A DNA stretch of 64,000 nt from Kluyvera genomosp. 1 (GTDB taxonomy: Bacteria > Pseudomonadota > Gammaproteobacteria > Enterobacterales > Enterobacteriaceae). Of this stretch, positions 22,072-34,046 are shown piece by piece (within the stretch, counting starts at the first letter, position 1; every line of letters begins with the position of its first letter). The stretch spans positions 1 through 64,000 of the forward strand of contig NZ_LGHZ01000010.1 of the NCBI RefSeq assembly GCF_001266615.1, given 5' to 3'. The notes beneath the pieces were generated by a model. The model was not told where the DNA came from. It saw only the letters and a list, made by a program, of their open reading frames with translations, and ran no database searches. A program made the position numbers and the translations under genes.

Positions 22072-22668
22072 TCATTTATTCTGCCCTTCAAGATTTTCAG
22101 ATAGCGCCAGCTTAATCGGTTCAACGGCGAAGGTCAGCCCCTTTTCGCCATTATCTGCGACAACATAGCGAACGGCTCCTTCGGTGCTGGCGAAGTAGTG
22201 TTTACCTTTGCCTTGGGTCAGCAGCTTTTGCAATTTTTGTAGGCTTTGCGGCTTCGTTAGCGTCGGAAGTACGGCGCGCATCAACGCGCTCATATACTCC
22301 TGGGCTTTGGCCTTCGCCGCTTTTTGCTCCGGCCCCTGGATCGGCAACCAGGTTATCTGGATAGATTTGATTTTCAACGTGCCGCGCTCAAGCGCTGCGG
22401 ATGCATATAGGTTTTCATTTATTTTGCTGGCGGCGCGGGTGATTGTCAGCTGATCGCGGCTTGAGGTAATCGAGCGGAACTCGCCAAGCGGTAAGGTTGG
22501 GTTATCGGTGTTGAATTTTTCGCGAAACTGGCTGATGGAGAGATCAAATGCCGGGGCGCCCGTTAGCAGATACGGGGCAACGGCTGTGGGCGTTTCCGCC
22601 GACAGCGCAGCCTGACCGGTGCAGAGCGTGATCAGCCCAACCAGACATAGCGTTATCCATTTTTTCAT
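22072..22668 (-). CDS. yiiQ: YiiQ, exported DUF1454 protein of unknown function
   Basis: A 198-aa protein with a signal peptide (residues 1-24, ending LSA before E) and a soluble periplasmic domain. It matches E. coli YiiQ (DUF1454 family). No enzymatic motif can be seen and the function is unknown. It lies between tpiA and yiiR, and is divergent from yiiR across 111 bp. Confidence 0.88.
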   Translation of the reverse strand: MKKWITLCLVGLITLCTGQAALSAETPTAVAPYLLTGAPAFDLSISQFREKFNTDNPTLPLGEFRSITSSRDQLTITRAASKINENLYASAALERGTLKIKSIQITWLPIQGPEQKAAKAKAQEYMSALMRAVLPTLTKPQSLQKLQKLLTQGKGKHYFASTEGAVRYVVADNGEKGLTFAVEPIKLALSENLEGQNK

Positions 22669-22779
22669 GCCAATCGTTCTCCTCTTTGCAGATGACGATT
22701 AAAACGGGAACCGACGCGCTTGTCAAAAAGTGCCCGCTTCAGGGTACACTACGCACTCGAAGAGAAAAGGAAACGGTAC

Positions 22780-23211
22780 ATGACTCTACAGCAGTGGTTG
22801 TTTTCCATTAAAGGGCGCATCGGACGCCGTGATTTTTGGATTTGGATTGCCATCTGGGCCGTTACAATGGTGGCGCTGTTTAGCCTTGCGGGCGGCGGTC
22901 TTGTTGATTTGCAGACGGCGGCGTTTATGCTGGTGTGCCTGCTGTGGCCAACGGCAGCAGTGACGATTAAACGGCTACACGATCGCGGAAAGTCTGGCCT
23001 TTGGGCGCTGCTGATGGTGTTGGCGTGGATGCTGCTGGCTGGAAATTGGTCAATGCTTGCCGGCGTTTGGCAGTGGGGCGTTGGGCGTTTTATCCCTACG
23101 CTTATCATCGTGATGATGCTTATCGATCTGGGTGCGTTTGTGGGCACCCAGGGCGAAAATAAATACGGTAAAGACACCCAGCCCGTGAAGTATCGCGCCG
23201 ATCACCAGTAG
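22780..23211 (+). CDS. yiiR: YiiR, DUF805 membrane protein
   Basis: A 143-aa inner-membrane protein of the DUF805 family with four hydrophobic spans. The family motif KGRIGRRDFWIW is at residues 11-22, and VKRLHDRGKSG-like TIKRLHDRGKSG near residue 62. Function is unknown. The start at 22780 matches E. coli YiiR; the upstream in-frame start would add 20 polar residues. Its 3' end overlaps the convergent fpr by 10 nt. Confidence 0.9.
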   Translation: MTLQQWLFSIKGRIGRRDFWIWIAIWAVTMVALFSLAGGGLVDLQTAAFMLVCLLWPTAAVTIKRLHDRGKSGLWALLMVLAWMLLAGNWSMLAGVWQWGVGRFIPTLIIVMMLIDLGAFVGTQGENKYGKDTQPVKYRADHQ

Positions 23212-23948
23212 TGTTCGGCCGTCATATGGCCCGGTCGGCGACGTAAATGTTTGGTCATCTGCCGGGTCTCTTTCAGCAGCTGTTGGGTATCGCGTACCAT
23301 CTGCGGGTTGCCGCACAACATAACATGGCTGGTCTCCGCGCTGATCGGCAAGCCAGCCGCTGCTTCCAGCGCGCCGCTTTCTATCAGGGCGGGCACTCGC
23401 CCAGTCAACATTCCCGGTACGCTTTCACGACTGACGACGGTTTGAATGCGCAGTTTACCTTTGTAGCGTTCCTCAAGGGCACGCATTTGCGGTAGATAGC
23501 TTAAGTCGGCGGCATAGCGTGCAGCATGGACCAGCACCAGGTTTTTGAAGCGTTCGAGGTCTTTGCCCTCTTCCAGAATTGACAGATATGGGCCTATCGC
23601 TGTGCCAGTGGCCAGCATCCACAGCGTGTCGCAGTCGGGAACTTCTTCCAGTACAAAAAAGCCTGCCGCTTCGCTGACGATCTGCACGTCATCACCTGGC
23701 TGCAATGCGGCCAGTCGTGGGCTGAGTTTGCCGTCTGGGACGGTGACCAGGTAGAACTCGAGATCGGGATTGCTGGGGGCGTTAACGTAAGAGTAGGCGC
23801 GCTGTACGCGTTCACCGTCGATATCCAAACCCAGTTTAGCAAACTGCCCGGCGGTAAACGGCTGAACCGGCGCGTGAACGGTAAGGCTGAACAGGGCGTC
23901 GGTCCAGTTTTGTACCTTTACAACTTTGCCTGTAATCCAGTCTGCCAT
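23202..23948 (-). CDS. fpr: Ferredoxin/flavodoxin-NADP reductase Fpr
   Basis: A 248-aa FAD enzyme that passes electrons from NADPH to flavodoxin and ferredoxin. The FAD motif RAYSYVN is near residue 50, the NADP-binding GTAIGPYLSIL near 113, and the C-terminal aromatic Trp is present. In E. coli fpr is induced through SoxS. Here a 138-bp repeat begins only 19 bp upstream of the start codon, so the promoter and any SoxS box must lie inside or beyond that repeat. Confidence 0.96.
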   Translation of the reverse strand: MADWITGKVVKVQNWTDALFSLTVHAPVQPFTAGQFAKLGLDIDGERVQRAYSYVNAPSNPDLEFYLVTVPDGKLSPRLAALQPGDDVQIVSEAAGFFVLEEVPDCDTLWMLATGTAIGPYLSILEEGKDLERFKNLVLVHAARYAADLSYLPQMRALEERYKGKLRIQTVVSRESVPGMLTGRVPALIESGALEAAAGLPISAETSHVMLCGNPQMVRDTQQLLKETRQMTKHLRRRPGHMTAEHYW

Positions 23949-23967
23949 GGCATCTCTCCTCTTAGAT

Positions 23968-24105
23968 CCTATCCCATTAGGCTATTTTACTTGTCACTTT
24001 GGCCCTGGGCAGTGCTCAAAATCCTCACGTACTCCGTGTACGCTCCGGGATTGAAGCGCTGTCCGCGTCCAAACTGACTGCGCCAATTAAGCCTACTGGG
24101 ATAGG
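23968..24105. repeat. 138-bp imperfect palindromic intergenic repeat
   Basis: The ends are 16-bp inverted repeats with one mismatch (CCTATCCCATTAGGCT and AGCCTACTGGGATAGG). The interior continues as an imperfect hairpin: GGCAGTGCT with AGCGCTGTCC, and GTACTCCGTGTAC near the tip. It has no coding capacity. This size and structure suggest a non-autonomous, MITE-like enterobacterial repeat. It lies between fpr and the glpX terminator. Confidence 0.75.
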
Positions 24106-24147
24106 CTCTTTATCTCATTGTCTTATCTTCACCGCGACGAGAGAAGA

Positions 24148-24171
24148 TTTCCAGCCCGAAAGGGCTGGAAA
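24148..24171 (-). terminator. glpX terminator
   Basis: TTTCCAGCCC and GGGCTGGAAA form a perfect 10-bp stem with a 4-nt loop, 20 nt after the glpX stop on the minus strand. It is followed by TCTTCTC. Confidence 0.75.
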
Positions 24172-24190
24172 GCTCTATTGATCAAATGAT

Positions 24191-25201
24191 TTACAGAATG
24201 TGGCGCTGGATTTCAGTGTCTTTACGATCCAGATAATGAATCGACTGAATGCGGCGGATGGTGCGTGATTTACCGCGGATCAGCAGCGTCTCGGTCGTTG
24301 CGATATTGCCTTTGCGGGTGATGCCGTCCAGCAGGTCGCCTTTGGTGATACCGGTCGCGGAGAAAATCACGTTATCACTACGCGCCATGTCGTCCAGCGT
24401 CAGAACGACGCCAGCTTCAATTCCCATCTCTTTACAGCGAGCCAGTTCGTTTTCACCGATGCGACGATTCTCTTCGCTGTCGCCTTTAACGTGGTGACGT
24501 GCCAGCAGACGGCCATGCATATCGCCGTCGAGGGCGCGAATGACGGCGGCTGAGATAACGCCTTCAGGTGCGCCGCCAATGCCGTACATCACATCGACTT
24601 CGCTATTAGGCATGCAGCTCAGAATCGAGGCGGCGACATCGCCGTCAGGAATGGCGAATACACGCACGCCCAGCTTTTGCAGTTGTGCAATCACTTCGTC
24701 GTGGCGCGGTTTGGCCAGAATCGTGACCGTCAGCTCGTTCAGCGGTTTGTCCAGCGCGCGGGCGACGTTGCGCAGGTTCTCTTCCAGTGGTTTGTTCAGG
24801 TCGATGGTGCCTTTCGCGCCCGGCCCGACAATCAGCTTTTCCATGTACATGTCTGGCGCGTTCAGGAAGCAGCCCTTGTCGCCAACGGCGAGAACGGCCA
24901 GCGCGTTTGCCTGGCCCATGGCGGTCATGCGGGTACCTTCGATAGGGTCGACGGCGATATCTACTGCGTCGCCGTTTCCGGTACCGACGGATTCACCGAT
25001 GTAGAGCATTGGGGCTTCATCGATTTCACCTTCGCCAATGACGATAGTGCCGTCAATGTTGACCTTGTTGAGCATGATGCGCATGGCGTTGACCGCTGCG
25101 CCGTCCGCAGTGTTTTTATCGCCACGACCCAGCCATTTGTAGCCTGCCAGCGCCGCCGCTTCGGTGACGCGCGAAAATTCGATAGCCAGTTCTCGTCTCA
25201 T
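24191..25201 (-). CDS. glpX: Class II fructose-1,6-bisphosphatase GlpX
   Basis: A 336-aa manganese-dependent phosphatase that hydrolyses fructose 1,6-bisphosphate in gluconeogenesis. Metal and substrate motifs of the class are present: WLGRGDKNTAD near residue 23, GEGEIDEAPMLYIGE near 56, DPIEGTRMTAMGQ near 85 and GIGGAPEGV near 209. The start at 25201 gives the family N-terminus MRRELAIEFSR and the E. coli length; an upstream in-frame start would run into recG. In E. coli glpX is the third gene of glpFKX; here it lies 67 bp after recG on the same strand. Confidence 0.97.
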   Translation of the reverse strand: MRRELAIEFSRVTEAAALAGYKWLGRGDKNTADGAAVNAMRIMLNKVNIDGTIVIGEGEIDEAPMLYIGESVGTGNGDAVDIAVDPIEGTRMTAMGQANALAVLAVGDKGCFLNAPDMYMEKLIVGPGAKGTIDLNKPLEENLRNVARALDKPLNELTVTILAKPRHDEVIAQLQKLGVRVFAIPDGDVAASILSCMPNSEVDVMYGIGGAPEGVISAAVIRALDGDMHGRLLARHHVKGDSEENRRIGENELARCKEMGIEAGVVLTLDDMARSDNVIFSATGITKGDLLDGITRKGNIATTETLLIRGKSRTIRRIQSIHYLDRKDTEIQRHIL

Positions 25202-25268
25202 TACAAACTCGTCCAGGAAGTAAAATTGTGCGAAGTTTAGCACAGCCCTACGCGGGCTGCGGGTATCG
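25202..25268 (-). other. recG-glpX junction
   Basis: This 67-bp gap joins two genes that are far apart in E. coli. It holds a small hairpin (CAGCCC-GCGTA-GGGCTG on the minus strand) without a good T-run. Transcription from recG may therefore continue into glpX. No GlpR-like site is visible here. Confidence 0.6.
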
Positions 25269-27350
25269 CTACGCGTTGGAATAGCGTTCGGTTTCCGGCA
25301 TCCAGCGCTCAATAAGCGCATTGGCCTGCTGCGGATAACGTTCGTGAATATGACGGGCCAGGCGCTGTACTTCGGGGATCATGGCCTGATCGCGCAGTAA
25401 GTCTGCAACCTTAAATTCGGCATTCCCGGTCTGACGGGTGCCAAGCAGTTCGCCCGGGCCACGGATCTCGAGATCTTTTTGCGCAATCACAAAACCGTCG
25501 TTGCTGTCGCGCAGCACCTGTAAACGCAGCTGCGCTGTTTTCGACAACGGCGATTTGTAAAGCAGTACGCAGTGGGATGCTACCGCACCACGGCCCACGC
25601 GGCCGCGGAGCTGGTGGAGCTGGGCCAACCCTAAGCGCTCAGGGTTTTCGATAATCATCAGGCTAGCGTTGGGAACATCGACGCCGACTTCAATCACCGT
25701 GGTGGCGATCAGCAGATGCAGCTCGCCCTGCTTGAAGGATTGCATGACGGCCTGCTTCTCGGCGGGCTTCATGCGGCCATGTACCAGACCAACGTTAAGC
25801 TCCGGCAGCGCGAGTTTTAACTCTTCCCAAGTTGCCTCTGCGGCCTGTGCTTCCAGCAGTTCAGACTCTTCAATCAGCGTGCAGACCCAGTAGGCCTGGC
25901 GGCCTTCAGTGGTGCAGGCATTGCGTACCCGGTTAATGATGTCGGGACGACGAGTATCCGGGATGGCGACGGTGGTTACCGGTGTCCTGCCCGGCGGCAG
26001 CTCGTCAATCACCGAGGTATCGAGATCGGCATAGGCGGTCATCGCCAGGGTACGTGGAATCGGGGTGGCGGTCATGATCAACTGATGCGGATGGAAGCCC
26101 TGCTGTTGCCCTTTCTCCCACAGCGCCAGGCGCTGATGGACACCAAAGCGGTGCTGTTCATCGATGATGACCAACGCGAGACCGTTAAACTGCACCTGTT
26201 CCTGGAAAATGGCGTGGGTGCCAACAATCATCTGTACCTGACCGCTAGCAATGGCGTCCTGCTGCGCCTGACGCGCTTTGCCTTTTTGCTTACCGGCGAG
26301 CCAGCCCACTTCAATGCCGAGTGGTTCAAACCAGCTACGGAAGTTATTGGCATGCTGTTCGGCGAGCAGCTCGGTGGGTGCCATCAGCGCGACCTGCTTA
26401 CCGTGAGCAATGGCACGCAGCGCGGCGAGAGCAGCGACTAGGGTTTTACCCGAGCCGACATCCCCCTGCACCAGACGCATCATCGGCACATCAAGTGCCA
26501 TATCATGTTCGATTTCCGCCACGACGCGCGTTTGCGCCCCGGTCGGTTTGAACGGCAGCGAATCGAGAAAACGGTTTTTCAGGTCGCCCTGAGCGTTGAG
26601 CTGGAGGGCGTGATAGCGCTGAGCACCTGCACGCAGCGCCAGCATACTCAGATTATGCGCCAGCAGTTCTTCAAGAATCAGACGCTGCTGCGCCGGATGT
26701 TTACCGGTTTCTAAATCGGCGAGCTGTAGCGACGGTGGTGGGCGATGCAGTGTGCGCAGCGCCTCGGGTAGGCTCATCATGCCTTGTGCCAGCTCCGGTG
26801 GCAGCAGTTCGCTAATAGCGCAGGTATCCAGCAGGTCCAGCGCCTGGTCGGTAAGTTTGCGCAGCGTCGCCTGCTTAATGCCTTCGGTGGTGGGGTAGAC
26901 CGGAGTTAAGGTCTCCTGCAAATCTGGGGTGCTGAGATCGCCCTGCACGCGGTATTCCGGATGGATCATCTCCGCACCGTATTTTCCGCGTTTGGCTTCG
27001 CCATAGGCCAACACGCGCTTGCCGGTGGCAAGGCTGTTTTTCATGGCCGCGTTGAAGTTGAAAAAACGCATCGTCAGGATGCCGGAGCCGTCGCTTATCT
27101 GGCAGGTCATCATCCGGCGGCCGCCGAAGGTGATATTGCTGCTCAGGACTTCACCCTCGACGCTGGCATATACGCCGGGAAGCAGTTCACCGATAGGGTA
27201 GAGATGAGTGCGATCTTCGTAACGCAATGGCAGGTGCAGGAGGAGGTCCTGCACCGTGTGGAGACCAATTTTTGCCAGCCGACTGCTCTGTGCGGCACCG
27301 ACGCCGGTCAATGTGTTGAGCGGAACGGCATCCAGCAGACGGCTTTGCAT
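25269..27350 (-). CDS. recG: ATP-dependent DNA helicase RecG
   Basis: A 693-aa superfamily 2 helicase that reverses stalled forks and moves branched DNA. The N-terminal wedge domain is followed by the helicase core: Walker A GDVGSGKT near residue 290, Walker B IIDEQHRFG near 395, TATPIPRTLAMT near 427 and the QLRGRVGRG motif near 600. The length equals that of E. coli RecG. The start at 27350 is chosen by the conserved MQSRLLDAVPL and lies 5 bp after the trmH stop. The usual neighbour gltS is displaced; glpX follows. Confidence 0.97.
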   Translation of the reverse strand: MQSRLLDAVPLNTLTGVGAAQSSRLAKIGLHTVQDLLLHLPLRYEDRTHLYPIGELLPGVYASVEGEVLSSNITFGGRRMMTCQISDGSGILTMRFFNFNAAMKNSLATGKRVLAYGEAKRGKYGAEMIHPEYRVQGDLSTPDLQETLTPVYPTTEGIKQATLRKLTDQALDLLDTCAISELLPPELAQGMMSLPEALRTLHRPPPSLQLADLETGKHPAQQRLILEELLAHNLSMLALRAGAQRYHALQLNAQGDLKNRFLDSLPFKPTGAQTRVVAEIEHDMALDVPMMRLVQGDVGSGKTLVAALAALRAIAHGKQVALMAPTELLAEQHANNFRSWFEPLGIEVGWLAGKQKGKARQAQQDAIASGQVQMIVGTHAIFQEQVQFNGLALVIIDEQHRFGVHQRLALWEKGQQQGFHPHQLIMTATPIPRTLAMTAYADLDTSVIDELPPGRTPVTTVAIPDTRRPDIINRVRNACTTEGRQAYWVCTLIEESELLEAQAAEATWEELKLALPELNVGLVHGRMKPAEKQAVMQSFKQGELHLLIATTVIEVGVDVPNASLMIIENPERLGLAQLHQLRGRVGRGAVASHCVLLYKSPLSKTAQLRLQVLRDSNDGFVIAQKDLEIRGPGELLGTRQTGNAEFKVADLLRDQAMIPEVQRLARHIHERYPQQANALIERWMPETERYSNA

Positions 27351-27355
27351 AGCGG

Positions 27356-28045
27356 TTACCCCTTGGCCTGCATGGTGGCCCACCATGAGGCATCGGCCTC
27401 GACCTCACCCCATTCGTTGACGCGAGGGTAAGGCAGGCCTTTACGTTTAGCGACATTCGCCAGCACCGGGTAGCCACCTTCAAATAGCAGACGCTGCTGC
27501 TCTTCATCCGGCAGCATGCTGTTGTCACGGCGATACATGCCGGCGTTTTGCCGCTGGCGCTGGGCTTCATAGAGGATAAGGGCGGAGGCGACGGAGACGT
27601 TCAGCGACTGCACCATCCCAATCATTGGGATGATAATGTCCTGGTCTGCCAGGTCTAGCGCTTCCTGAGTGATACCGGTTTTTTCCTGACCCATTAAAAT
27701 ACAGGTCGGGCGGGTATAGTCGATTTCGCGGAAATCCACGGCTTTATCAGAGAGGTGGGTAGCCAGAATCTGCATACCCTGGCCCTTCAAGTGGCTGACT
27801 GCATCGCTAATGGTCGGATGGGTTTTCACCTGAACCCAGCTGTTGCTGCCTGCTGCCGCAGAGACCATTGTGCGCATACGGCTGCCAGGCCAGACGGCGT
27901 GAACTTCATGGACGCCGACTGCATCAGCGGTGCGAACGATCGCCGAGACATTATGAGGTTTGTGGACCTGCTCCATGCAGACCGTCAGATCAGGCTGGCG
28001 CCTGGCGAGCATCTCACAAATTCGCGCATAACGCTGTGGATTCAT
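27356..28045 (-). CDS. trmH: tRNA (Gm18) 2'-O-methyltransferase TrmH
   Basis: A 229-aa SPOUT-class enzyme that methylates the ribose of G18 in tRNA. The three SPOUT motifs can be seen: KPHNVSAIVRTADAVGVHEV near residue 29, PTCILMGQEKTGIT near 116 and IPMIGMVQSLNVSVASALILYEA near 139, the last forming the knot. The start at 28045 is set by the conserved MNPQRYARICEML. It follows spoT after a 124-bp gap that looks like an ERIC-type repeat, and is followed closely by recG. Confidence 0.97.
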   Translation of the reverse strand: MNPQRYARICEMLARRQPDLTVCMEQVHKPHNVSAIVRTADAVGVHEVHAVWPGSRMRTMVSAAAGSNSWVQVKTHPTISDAVSHLKGQGMQILATHLSDKAVDFREIDYTRPTCILMGQEKTGITQEALDLADQDIIIPMIGMVQSLNVSVASALILYEAQRQRQNAGMYRRDNSMLPDEEQQRLLFEGGYPVLANVAKRKGLPYPRVNEWGEVEADASWWATMQAKG

Positions 28046-28169
28046 TGGCACTTCATCCTTCAAATTACCTCGGCGTTAGCTGCACTCACCCCAGAAACGC
28101 ACCGCTGCACGTTCCGGGGAAATCATTCCTCTGCCGCCTTACGCAGTGGGAATGATGCTGTGTCTAAAA
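28046..28169 (-). repeat. ERIC-like (IRU) repeat between spoT and trmH
   Basis: Read on the minus strand, the end near trmH (CTGGGGTGAGTGCAGC, AACGC, then TTGAAGGATGA) resembles the ERIC consensus end (CTGGGGTGAGCG, CAACGC, TTGAAGTATGACG). The other half holds a hairpin (ATCATTCC at 28122-28129 with GGAATGAT at 28149-28156, and CTGC with GCAG inside). The size, about 124 bp, matches the 127-bp ERIC. The sequence AAGGA upstream of trmH lies inside the repeat end. Confidence 0.55.
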
Positions 28170-30284
28170 CTAGTTACGGTTACGGGTGACTTTGATGACG
28201 TCTGGCATGACGCGGATTTTGCGCATGATATTGGCCAGATGCACGCGGTCACGAGCGGTAAGACGGATAAAGGCGCTGTAGACGCGGCCGTCTTTTTCTT
28301 CCGTATTCAAACTCTGAATATTGGATGTCGCGGTGTTGATAGCGGCCGTCAGGTTGGCTAACGCCCCCTGATGGTTGAACATATCGACCTTAATCTCGGT
28401 GATAAATTCTTGTGCCGTCTCTTTGTCCCACTCTACCGCCATAAATTTCTCAGGTTCTTTCTGATAGCCGCGAATATTGCGACAGGATTCATGGTGGATA
28501 ACCAACCCTTTACCCGGGCTGACGTGAGCAATGATCGGGTCGCCAGGGATTGGACGACAGCATTTTGCAAAGGTGATCAGTACGCCATCTGCGCCTTTAA
28601 TTGGCAGATGGGTTAGCCCGGAGGCGCCCGGTGCCAGCGGCGTAGCTTCGCCCTGCTGCAGGTTCTTCGCGACCACCACGCTCATGGCGTTACCGAGACC
28701 GATTTCCGCCAGCAGATCGTCGAGCGAGGTCAGGCGCATACGATCCAGCTCGCGCTGAATATGGTCTGGTGAAATCTCCGCTAACTTGCGGCTACCACCC
28801 AATGCGTGATTCAGCAGCCGGCGACCCAGACTGACGGAGTCATCGCGCTTGAGGTTTTTCAGCATTTGGCGAATTTTGGCGCGCGCTTTTGAGCTGACGA
28901 CAAAGTTGAGCCATGCGGCGTTCGGGCGTGCGCCCGGCGCGGTAATGATTTCAACGGTTTGACCGCTGGAGAGCGGTTGTGACAGCGGGTAAGGCTGACG
29001 ATCAACGCGCGCGCCCACGCAGGCATGGCCAATATCGGTATGCACGGCGTAGGCAAAGTCCACCGGCGTCGCGCCTGCGGGCAGTTCGACAATACGTCCT
29101 TCCGGGGTGAAAACGTAAATCTCATCTGGGAAGAGGTCGGATTTGACGCTTTCGATAAATTCAAATGAGCTACCGGCGCTTTGTTGAAGTTCCAATAGGC
29201 TCTGCATCCAACGCTGCGCGCGGATTTGTGCGGTTGTGCTGCTTTCGCCACCGTGTTCTTTGTAGGCCCAGTGCGCCGCCACACCCATCTCTGCCATTTG
29301 ATCCATATCTTCAGTACGGATCTGGACTTCAACCGGCACGCCATGCGGCCCAATCATTGAAGTGTGCAGGGATTGATATCCGTTCGCCTTAGGAATGGCG
29401 ATGTAGTCTTTAACGCGACCCGGACGGGGTTTATACAGGCTGTGCATCTGCCCCAGAACGCGGTAGCAGGTGTCGAGATCGTGAACGATCACGCGGAAGG
29501 CGTAGATGTCCATGATCGAGTGAAAACGCTGCTCTTTGAGCACCATTTTGCAGTAAATCGAATACAAGTGCTTTTCGCGACCGCTTACGCGACACGGAAT
29601 CCCCGCTTCCTGCAAACGCCCTTCGATCTCCGAGAGGATTTTTTGGATCATCTCTTTACGGTTCCCGCGCGCGGCTTTTACTACCTCTTTAATGACGCGA
29701 TAGCGGTTAGGATACAGCGCTTCAAAGCCCAGCTCTTCAAGCTCGGTTTTGATGTGATGGATACCTAAACGGTGCGCAAGCGGACTATAGATTTCGAGTG
29801 TTTCACGGGCAATGCGGCGACGTTTGTCCGGGCGTAATGAGCCCAGCGTGCGCATATTGTGGGTACGGTCAGCGAGTTTGATGAGGATGACGCGGATATC
29901 CTGCACCATCGCCATAATCATCTTGCGAAAGTTTTCGGCCTGGGCCTCTTTCTTATCGCGGAACTTGAGCTTATCAAGTTTCGACACCCCTTCTACCAGT
30001 TCGGCAACGCTCTTACCAAAGAGTTGTTCCATATCCTGGTAGGTCGCAGGGGTATCTTCAATCACGTCATGTAGTAGGGCGGCCATCAGCGTTTCATAGT
30101 CGAGTTTCATCTCGGCCAGAATGCAGGCAACCGCTACCGGGTGCGTGATATAGGGTTCACCGCTTGAACGTGTCTGCCCCTCGTGAGCGTCACGTGCAAC
30201 GAGATAGGCCTGCCGAAGACGCTTAATTTGGTCTTCCGGCAGGTAGTGTTGAATCAGCTGATTCAGGCTCTCAAACAGATACAA
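28170..30284 (-). CDS. spoT: Bifunctional (p)ppGpp synthetase/hydrolase SpoT
   Basis: A 704-aa RelA/SpoT protein that makes and, mainly, breaks down the alarmone (p)ppGpp. The HD hydrolase domain has H72-D73 in LLHDVIEDT. The synthetase domain follows (SIMDIYAFRVIV, GRVKDYIAIPKANGYQSLHT near residue 290). Then come the TGS domain (DEIYVFTPEGRIVELPAGATPVDFAY), a zinc-finger-like region with AKCCRPIPGD, and a C-terminal ACT domain. It is two residues longer than in E. coli because of a small variation near residue 550. It is part of the gmk-rpoZ-spoT-trmH-recG transcription unit. Confidence 0.98.
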   Translation of the reverse strand: MYLFESLNQLIQHYLPEDQIKRLRQAYLVARDAHEGQTRSSGEPYITHPVAVACILAEMKLDYETLMAALLHDVIEDTPATYQDMEQLFGKSVAELVEGVSKLDKLKFRDKKEAQAENFRKMIMAMVQDIRVILIKLADRTHNMRTLGSLRPDKRRRIARETLEIYSPLAHRLGIHHIKTELEELGFEALYPNRYRVIKEVVKAARGNRKEMIQKILSEIEGRLQEAGIPCRVSGREKHLYSIYCKMVLKEQRFHSIMDIYAFRVIVHDLDTCYRVLGQMHSLYKPRPGRVKDYIAIPKANGYQSLHTSMIGPHGVPVEVQIRTEDMDQMAEMGVAAHWAYKEHGGESSTTAQIRAQRWMQSLLELQQSAGSSFEFIESVKSDLFPDEIYVFTPEGRIVELPAGATPVDFAYAVHTDIGHACVGARVDRQPYPLSQPLSSGQTVEIITAPGARPNAAWLNFVVSSKARAKIRQMLKNLKRDDSVSLGRRLLNHALGGSRKLAEISPDHIQRELDRMRLTSLDDLLAEIGLGNAMSVVVAKNLQQGEATPLAPGASGLTHLPIKGADGVLITFAKCCRPIPGDPIIAHVSPGKGLVIHHESCRNIRGYQKEPEKFMAVEWDKETAQEFITEIKVDMFNHQGALANLTAAINTATSNIQSLNTEEKDGRVYSAFIRLTARDRVHLANIMRKIRVMPDVIKVTRNRN

Positions 30285-30302
30285 GGGCGACCCGCAATCT
30301 AA

Positions 30303-30578
30303 TTAACGACGACCTTCAGCAATAGCGGTAACAGCTTGTAATTCAGCGGCTTCCTGCTCTTGCTGTTCCTGGCGCTCACGCACGTCGAGGATCTGGTTGT
30401 TGATCAGACCTTCTTCGATTTCGCGCAGTGCGATTACGGTGGTTTTATCGTTTTCTTCCGGTACTAACGGATCTTTTCCGCCAACCTGCATCTGACGAGC
30501 GCGACGCGCGGCGACCAGTACCAGGTCAAAACGGTTACCAATTTTCTCTACAGCGTCCTGAACAGTTACGCGTGCCAT
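30303..30578 (-). CDS. rpoZ: RNA polymerase omega subunit RpoZ
   Basis: A 91-aa protein identical in form to E. coli omega: [29 protein letters not shown] start and [21 protein letters not shown] tail. It supports folding of the beta-prime subunit and forms part of a ppGpp site. It lies 18 bp before spoT and 53 bp after gmk on the same strand. Confidence 0.98.
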
Positions 30579-30631
30579 ACTTTAATGCTCCACAGGTGAA
30601 GAAATAACGGGGCATGATACTGAAAGTGGGT

Positions 30632-33801
<3,170 letters not shown>

Positions 33802-34010
33802 ATTCGCTCCCGGTATGAATGGCAGGAGGTTAGCGATTTGTGCGCTCGGTCACGATTGAAATTTTCTAAGGCAAATCCGTTTTGATTATTAAATCTAATT
33901 TATGCTGGTGCTTTTTGTGACTGCTATATGGGTTTTAATCGTGTTTGTGATCTTTTTAATGATTAGAAAATGTAATCAATAAATAGCGAAAGAAGTGAGT
34001 GCACAAGGTG

Positions 34011-34040
34011 TAAAAAGCCGCTTCGAAGCGAAGCGGCTTG
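34011..34040 (-). terminator. cptA terminator
   Basis: AGCCGCTTCG (34016-34025) and CGAAGCGGCT (34029-34038) form a perfect 10-bp stem with a 3-nt loop. On the minus strand it ends in TTTTTA, 7 nt past the cptA stop. The remaining 33802-34010 gap is AT-rich and I see no gene in it. Confidence 0.9.
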
Positions 34041-34046
34041 AGGGAG

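Noticed and set aside
22544-22726. 60-aa open frame overlapping the yiiQ start
   Set aside because: It is an out-of-frame reading of the yiiQ signal-peptide region and has no conserved content.
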